This document shows, piece after piece, positions 57,675-64,000 of a stretch of DNA of 64,000 nt. Origin of the DNA: Antedon mediterranea (taxonomy: Eukaryota; Echinodermata; Crinoidea; Comatulida; Antedonidae); contig NC_092671.1 in assembly GCF_964355755.1 (NCBI RefSeq), forward strand, positions 40,858,304 through 40,922,303, given 5' to 3'. A model generated the notes under the pieces. It was not told the DNA's origin and did no database searches. It worked only from the letters and a program-made list of their open reading frames with translations. Both the position numbers and the translations under genes were made by a program. Within the stretch, counting starts at the first letter, position 1. Every line of letters starts with the position of its first letter.

Positions 57675-59650
57675 ATATTGAAAATATTCTTTTTTCCAAA
57701 TCAATAATTAGTAAAAACTAACCTTGACAGTTTCGGACAGCTTCAGAAATAATGACGATCTATCATCGAACAGACTGACCTCTAGAGGGCCTATTCTGTT
57801 TAATGACCGGTTCATACACGTGACTGAGTTGGTGGGTGCCCTCGTCTCTGTTGATGATTTTGGTTTCCTCGTCTGCGGATCCAGATGGCTTCTCTGATGC
57901 GTCGGTTGTTTGTATCTGGTTCCCTGTCGATGATTTTAGGTTGTGTCCAGTCTATTATGTGATTTAACTTGACGGCATGATCTGCTATAGCTGATTTGCT
58001 CAGTTCATTTTTTGATTCTCTATGTGATTGACGAGTGAAGTTCTTTCTCTGTTGGGTTATCTTTTCTGTTTCTTTTCTATGTTCTTTTAACCTTGTGCCA
58101 AAACAACGACCCGTTTCTCCAATGTAGGTGTGATCACAATTAGAACATGAGATTTCGTAGACGCAATTAGCCACTTTCAATTTGTCAACTTGGTCTTTTG
58201 GGTGGACAAGTAGTTGGCGTAATGAAGTGTGGGGTTTCATAGCTGTGTTGATGCCAAACTCCTTAAACACTTTGCTAACTCGCTCCGAAAGTCCTGCTAC
58301 ATAAGGGACGACTACAAATCCTTTGATTTCCGTGGTGTTTTCTTTCTTCTTGGATGTTACTTTTTTATTTTCTTTCATTTTTTTCTTTACTTGGTTGAAT
58401 GACCACTTAGGATAGCCACATCTGGAAAGGGCTGATGTTATATTGGCCTCTTCTGTATTACGATCTGCATCCCTAGTGACAATGGAATTCATACGGTCAA
58501 ATAGTGTTCTGATTATTCCCAGTTTTTGATGATGTACAGGAGGATGGTGAGAATCAAAATGTAGGTACTGGTCCGTATGTGTCGGTTTTCTATATACTAA
58601 AAGTTTGACAGATCCATCTGGTTTTCTAATGATGAGAGAATCGAGGAAAGGGATCTTGTTTTCATATTCTTTCTCATAGGTGAACTTTATGGTGCCAGCT
58701 GGGTCAGATGAATTGAGATGTTGTGTGAGATTTTCAACTTGGTCTTGTTTAACAATTTCAAGAACGTTATCCACGTAGCGTTTCCATAACCGAAGTTTAC
58801 ATTCTAAGGGTACTGACGCTATAGCTTTCTGTTCTAGAAATTCTAAATACAGGTTCGCTACAATGGGAGAGACTGGGCTCCCCATGGCTGCCCCAAATAT
58901 TTGTTGGTAAATAATCCCTCGGAATGTAAAATAGGTGGTAGTTAGGACGAACTTTAATAACTCCATGATGTCATCTATGTCCAATAGTGTTCTGTTTTTA
59001 AGGTCATTATACTCTTGTAGTCGAGATGTTACGACGGTCAGGGAATCTTCTATTGGAATGTTGGTAAACAGAGAAACAACATCATGGGAATTGAAAATTT
59101 CATCCTCCTCTATCATGACTTCCGTAAGTTCTTGAGCTAAATGTTTTGAGTTGTTATTGTGATGTTGTGTGCTTCCTACTAAGGGGGAGAGAATATCAGC
59201 AACGGCTTTAGCGGTTTCATATGCTATGGATCCTGTATAGTCCACAATAGGTCTAACTTTTTTACCTTCTTTGTGTATCTTAGGTGTAGCGTAAATACGA
59301 GGGATGTTTTCTACCGTAGGAAATAGCAAGTAATACTGTCTGTTATTGATCTTATGCTGCTTTTTTAACCTAGTAAGAATGGATACCAACTCACTTTTAT
59401 ACCGGCGGGTAAGATCCTTTTTTAAAACTTCATAGGTTCTTTCATCTGCAAGCATCGTTTTTACAATCTGCTCATATTCTTCTTTATCCATTATGACAGT
59501 GGCCTTTCCTTTATCGGCTGGTAAAATAAGAATAGAATCTTCTTTTTTAAGTTGAACAATGGCTTTGCGTTCTTCCTTCGTGATGTTAGGCTTCGGTGTT
59601 TTAGCACTACGGAGAATGTTAGCCATACAAACCAGATGAACATTTTCAAT
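57675..59650 (-). mobile_element. Penelope-like element, 5'-truncated, inserted in BEL
   Basis: About 1.98 kb bounded by a 15-base duplication (57660-57674, 59651-59665). It carries one long minus-strand RT/GIY-YIG frame and a 300-base 3' part. The 3' part has CTGAAGCTGTCCGAAAC (57730-57746, minus), the hammerhead-derived word common in PLE ends. The 5' end begins inside the protein, so the copy is truncated. Confidence 0.9.
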
Positions 59651-59680
59651 CAAGTTTTGTTGCTTCCTTGTCAACGGCAT
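57812..59680 (-). CDS. Penelope-like reverse transcriptase with GIY-YIG endonuclease (defective)
   Basis: 622 codons. RT motifs: ILPADKGKATVIMDK (52-66), IPRIYATPKIHK (126-137), PIVDYTGS, SHDVVSLFTNIPI (198-210), AMGSPVSPIVANLYLE (265-280), then RYVDNVLEIV (301-310), where the usual YVDD is YVDN. The GIY-YIG module follows: VYEISC (507-512), HTYIGETGR (517-525) with R530 and H534, and REAIWIRR near 596-603. After that a one-base frame change removes the normal C-terminal NRDEG-type ending; the conserved text continues in the next frame to about 57795. The ATG and first ten codons are BEL flank, not PLE. Predicted inactive because of the Asp-to-Asn change, the truncation and the frameshift. 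Confidence 0.88.
   Translation of the reverse strand: MPLTRKQQNLIENVHLVCMANILRSAKTPKPNITKEERKAIVQLKKEDSILILPADKGKATVIMDKEEYEQIVKTMLADERTYEVLKKDLTRRYKSELVSILTRLKKQHKINNRQYYLLFPTVENIPRIYATPKIHKEGKKVRPIVDYTGSIAYETAKAVADILSPLVGSTQHHNNNSKHLAQELTEVMIEEDEIFNSHDVVSLFTNIPIEDSLTVVTSRLQEYNDLKNRTLLDIDDIMELLKFVLTTTYFTFRGIIYQQIFGAAMGSPVSPIVANLYLEFLEQKAIASVPLECKLRLWKRYVDNVLEIVKQDQVENLTQHLNSSDPAGTIKFTYEKEYENKIPFLDSLIIRKPDGSVKLLVYRKPTHTDQYLHFDSHHPPVHHQKLGIIRTLFDRMNSIVTRDADRNTEEANITSALSRCGYPKWSFNQVKKKMKENKKVTSKKKENTTEIKGFVVVPYVAGLSERVSKVFKEFGINTAMKPHTSLRQLLVHPKDQVDKLKVANCVYEISCSNCDHTYIGETGRCFGTRLKEHRKETEKITQQRKNFTRQSHRESKNELSKSAIADHAVKLNHIIDWTQPKIIDREPDTNNRRIREAIWIRRRGNQNHQQRRGHPPTQSRV
59651..59665. repeat. 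Penelope target-site duplication, right copy
   Basis: Identical to 57660-57674; see that entry. The BEL codons DKEATKL span it. Confidence 0.85.
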
Positions 59681-60330
59681 TTTGTCTCAAACATTTTAAT
59701 TCACCATCCTGCCTCAGAAAATCCGGTCCACCGATCCACTTTGAAGTTGTGAGTAATTTGAGAGTTGTCAGCCCTCGGCTTGCCTCATCACTTGGGTTAT
59801 CTAAAGAATTGATGTAGTGCCAATCATCAACATTAGTTTGGTCATGAATTTGTTGCACTCGATTACCAACAAACATTTGATACCGTGTAGCTACATTCTC
59901 TATGTAACCTAGTACAACTTTACTATCGGTCCAAAAGTAATTCTATTATTGGTACTTTAATATCCATCTCATTCTTCAGGATATGACTGACTAGAGCTGA
60001 TACCGCTGCTGCATTCAGCTCAATGCGAGGTATCGTAATCTTCTTATTAGCAGGAGTTACCCTGGCCTTGCCAAGCAAAAAGGAGACAACTGCTGCCTTC
60101 CCATCTCCATCAATTAATCGCAAGTACGAGCATTGACCGTACGCAGCTTCACTTGCATCTGAAAAATGATGAAATTCTGCGGTCACTGCTTTAAAATTGA
60201 TTGGTTTATAACAACGTGGTATGCTTAGTGTATTTAAGTTCTGTATGTCTTCGCACCATCTCTCCTATTTGCTCTGCTCGTCGGGACCCAAAGGATCGTC
60301 CCAATCAAGATTCTGTGCACAGACACTTTG
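59666..60330 (-). pseudogene. BEL/Pao RNase H-like region and linker
   Basis: Minus strand: LDWDDPLG and RWCEDIQNLNTLSIPRCY near 60310-60205, AEFHHFSDASEAAYGQCSYL (60186 on), ARVTPANKKITIPRIEL, then DDWHYINSLDNPSDEASRG near 59820. This is the segment that follows the BEL/Pao RT. A stop near 60280 and a frame break near 59900-59920 show decay. Confidence 0.85.
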
Positions 60331-60334
60331 CAGA

Positions 60335-60727
<393 letters not shown>

Positions 60728-60757
<30 letters not shown>

Positions 60758-61737
60758 AACCATCTCTGCAACAATGAGGACAGGAGCGATAAATCCTAAC
60801 GGATCGTAAATGGAGCATACGGTCTTGAGAACATTTCGTCTGGTAGGGAGATAATTTAGTTGCACCCTAAATTTGAACTCATCACTTTCGATGCACCACG
60901 ATACGCCTAGCACTCTTTCATTAGGTAGAGTGTCAGACTTTACATTGATGTTATATAATGACTTGCCTCGTTGTCCTTCTGGAATACAGCTGAGAACTTT
61001 CCTATCATTTGAGATCCATTTATGCAGTCTCAAACCGGCTTTAGCACATATACCTGTACTATTTTGTATTAAGCTTATTGCTTCATCAGCTGTAGACAGG
61101 GACCATCATCGACGTAGAAGTCATTCTTTATGAAGTTTGCTTCTTCTTTTCCATAACATTTTTCGCCATCTTCAGCTGCTCTCTTCAAACCAAAATTAGA
61201 GCAACCTGGTGAGCTAGTTGCTCCGAACAGATGAACCATCATTCTATATTCAATTACTTCATTGTTTGGATTATTGTCTTTAAACCACAGGAACCGCAGA
61301 AGTTCTCTATCCGCATTAGCAAAAAAGAATTGATGAAACATCCCCTTGATGTCAGCCATTATTGCGACGTTCTCCTGTCTAAACCTCAGCAAAATTCCAA
61401 GTAGACTGTTAATTTGGTTCGGACCGGGCAACAAACGTTCATTCAATGATGTACCTTGATACATGGCAGAACAATCAAATACCACTCGTATTTGACCAGG
61501 TTTTTTTGGGTGATATATTCCCGTGTGTGGTACATAGTTTATTCTTCCGATAACAGGCTTTGTGTCTTTAGGAACTTCTTCCACTACATCCGTCAGTACA
61601 TCCTTCATGAAACCAAAATAATCTCTCATGAACTCTGGTTGCTTTGTAAATCGTTTCCTCAGACCGTTGAATCGTTTAACAGCCAATGGTTTATTATCAG
61701 GAATATTTACATTTGGTGAACGGAGTGGTAATGGCAT
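60728..61737 (-). pseudogene. BEL/Pao reverse transcriptase
   Basis: Minus strand: NYVPHTGIYHPKK, RVVFDCSAMYQGTSLNERLL, AIMADIKGMFHQFF (first catalytic Asp), VHLFGATSSPGCSNF, then NDFYVDDG (catalytic YVDD) near 61100, and after a small frame change near 61075-61033 RVQLNYLPTRRNVLKTVCS and YDPLGFIAPV. RT and connection motifs are all present, but the frame is broken and then cut by the hairpin insert at 60757. Confidence 0.9.
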
Positions 61738-61876
61738 CTCGTAATTTCCGTCACTTCTCTGACGAATATTATCAGTTAGGATGTTGAGAAACCTCTTTCG
61801 TCAACTGACATGGAAACGCCAACACCTCTATCTGGAAAATCAACTTTCATCATTTTTTTAATGTGAATTGGTGATA

Positions 61877-62500
61877 TTATTTCTTTGTGTAGGAGACCAA
61901 ACGAAGAGACGTAACATCCTCCGGTTTACAAATGGTGCCAATTATTCCCCAGCCAAGTATAGATTGTTGAGCATATGGATGGTTTTCTTCACCAGCAATA
62001 ATGTTCCGAGGTCGTAGTACACAGGGCACATTATTTCCTATCAACAAAGCAACTGGAACATCTTGCATATGAGGAACAATTTTATCAGCAATTTGTTTTA
62101 GGTGATCCCACTTGCTCGCTACCTCTGGTGTCGGTATCTGTGACCTTTTAGCTGGTATGCTGTCTCTCGTGTAGACGGCTGGTAGAGGTATTACTTCTTT
62201 CCTGTCAAAGCTTACTATTTCAAGATCAGCTACCCTCATACAATCTATTAAGGAACATGAAGCATGCATGGTAGAAAGTTTAAGTTGTGCGGGATGAGAT
62301 TTCACACCCAGTTTACCAACCATATCTTCTTTAATAAAGCAGGTATTGCTTTGTGAGTCTAAGATACAGTAAACCAGTCTTTCGGATATACTACCTCTAC
62401 CTCTAACCCACACCGGTAAAATCATAGAGTTATCATTGCATACGGTTTCATCTCCGCATACGGTTTCATCTCTGCATACCACAGTGCATTTGCCATCCAC
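61877..62500 (-). pseudogene. BEL/Pao aspartic protease region
   Basis: Minus strand: VYCILDSQSNTCFIKEDM near 62370-62320 holds the protease active-site region (here LDSQS where retroelement proteases have D-S/T-G-like text), followed by HASCSLIDCMRVADLE, VPVALLIGNNVPCVLRPR and ILGWGIIG, the usual BEL/Pao sequence between protease and RT. It is in a different frame from gag, joined near 62505. Confidence 0.85.
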
Positions 62501-62513
62501 ACTCGCTAGCTTG

Positions 62514-63998
62514 TCAAAGTGAAGACAGGATAATTATATGTCCTTTGCTATTACAGTGATGGCATTTCACCTCAGTCTTGCAGTGCGCTGCAAAATGACC
62601 ACCAGTACCACACTTGAAGCATAATTTTAATGCAAAGATAAATTTCTTCTTTGTATGCACTGGCTGAACTTTAAAGGAATCACATTTGTCTAATGAATGC
62701 GAGGACTTACAAAAGGGACATGTAGTAGGTGCCTCACTCTTCTTTTGGTCTGTTTTGATGTTCTCAGTTTCCGTCGGTACATCTGTCTTCAAAGTCAAAT
62801 GGCTGGATTTTCTCTCTTTGTGGTCTTCCTTTGCATAACGAGAAGAATCCTTCATCTGTCTCGTAGTTTCCAGCATAGGAAGATTAGCTTCTTCTGCCTT
62901 ATTTGTCAAAAAGACAGCAAATTGCGCAAAGGATGGACATATTTGATTCTTTTGACATGAAGCCCCTATCCCTCTCCATTTGGTCTCAATGTAAATTGGC
63001 AACTTATTAAGAATCTTAACATTCTCCGCAGAATAGTTAAGTATGCCTAAATCTGGGATTGTTGACTGAGCAGTTACAATTTCATTGATGTAGTCAGAAA
63101 AGTCGCGTAACCCTACGTGATCTCTTCCATTAATCTCGGGCCAGGAATCCAACTTCTTCAGGAACGCCTGTGCTAAAACGGAGCTGTGACCATATCTATT
63201 GCGCAACTCTTGCCTAGCCTTCAAGTACGCATTTTCTGTTCCAAGTAACAAGTAGTTCTCCACCAAACTTTTTGGTTTACCATCCAGATGTTGTCTCAGC
63301 AGATACAATTTTCCATTAACTGAAACCGCCTTACATTCTATCAGGGAAGAGAATGCTGCTTCCCACGTAAGAAACTTCAGTGGGTTTCCATCAAATTTCT
63401 CCACTACAACAGGCGGTAGCTTAAATGAATCGGTAAGTTGACGTAAAATGTTAGTGTCATAAATGGATACTTGATCTGGTCGCACATCAACTGCAGGCCC
63501 ACCTACAGTAGACGACTGAATAGATACTACAGGTACACTCTTAGAGGATGATATAGAATTTGTGTTAATTGATGAAGTATACATATGTGTCGAAGGTGTA
63601 CTGCCAGATGACATACACACCGGAACAGGAAGGTAAGTCATTGGTACATTCACTGGTGCTGCACTAAATGGCACGTAAGTACTAGGTACTTCTGACGACG
63701 CACACATTGGAACGTAATTTGACGTGGGCTGTATACTCACTGATGCTGTACAAACTGGTAAGTAATTCACAGGTACACCAACTGACGACGCACTAGTAGC
63801 GTAAGTTGATGTCGCACACACAGGCACGTAGGTAGAGGTGTAAACTGGAACGTACAGTGATGGTACATCAGTATAAATTGAAGTTGCAGGAACTGTGTAC
63901 GTCTGAGAAGCTGTAGAATTAATATTGAAATTAGTTGCAGGCATTGCATTTAGAAGCACTAATATTTGGGACCCTGGTAACAGTAGTGTTGCGTACAT
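62514..63998 (-). pseudogene. BEL/Pao gag with zinc knuckles (start outside window)
   Basis: Minus strand, 494 codons in view. The N-terminal 150 residues are Ser/Thr/Val/Pro-rich with repeated STYVPV-like words. A DUF1759-type capsid region follows (KFDGNPLKFLTWEAAFSSLI, YLLRQHLDGKPKSLVE, ARQELRNRYG). The C-terminus has CPFCKSSHSLDKC and the zinc knuckle CFKCGTGGHFAAHC and begins another, CHHCNSKGH. The frame is open across its whole visible length, so this part is better preserved than pol. Confidence 0.88.
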
Positions 63999-64000
63999 CT

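Overview
The window is animal nuclear DNA: AT-rich, with intron-split genes and many families of transposable elements and minisatellites. Three protein-coding genes are recognisable, all on the + strand. They are the 3' part of an axonemal dynein heavy chain (DNAH1 type, 135-21054), a CREB3L1/CREB3L2-type membrane-bound bZIP factor (22874-36467) and a PP2D1-type PP2C-like protein (41134-43664). A ciliary dynein, an OASIS-type bZIP and many CR1/L2-like, BEL/Pao and Penelope-like elements suggest a marine invertebrate. An echinoderm-like deuterostome is my best guess, but the sequence alone does not prove it.

Region 1 (1-21 kb). Twenty-four coding exons give the last 1,493 residues of DNAH1: stalk coiled coil, microtubule-binding domain, AAA5, AAA6 and C-terminal domain. 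All exons join in phase. Several exon/intron junctions are themselves amplified. A 3' exon end is repeated as 114-bp units (4441), a donor as 23-bp units (7811) and an acceptor as 64-bp units (10498). Single extra copies occur at 6513 and 14454. The introns also hold a LINE (976-3166), a fold-back element with a hammerhead-ribozyme-like core (11647-11963), a 51-bp minisatellite (12656-13942) and a 4.6-kb TTAA-flanked inverted-repeat element with further inverted repeats nested in it (15511-20112).

Region 2 (21-37 kb). The CREB3L gene has nine coding exons (533 aa) with a 7.4-kb first intron. That intron carries a TA-flanked MITE and a SINE-like tail. Two minisatellites lie in the intron just before the transmembrane exon, followed by an exon-like 87-bp block that would truncate the protein before the membrane segment.

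Region 3 (37-44 kb). A repeat-rich spacer (AGGCCTA-rich block, 77-bp minisatellite, inverted GCGGCCGCC ends) is followed by the three-exon PP2D1-like gene. This gene has lost at least one metal-binding Asp and is probably a pseudophosphatase.

Region 4 (44-64 kb). This is a nest of repeats. A 10-bp satellite (unit GGAACTACTC) runs from 44.06 to 49.17 kb and resumes at 54.73-55.36 kb. Between the two blocks sits a CR1/L2-like LINE that is itself split by two related Helentron-like inserts and by an expansion of its own coding sequence. To the right, a minus-strand BEL/Pao LTR retrotransposon (55392 to beyond the window) is broken by a 225-bp insert, a Penelope-like element with a 15-bp target duplication, and a (TA)n hairpin element. 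None of these autonomous elements looks intact.
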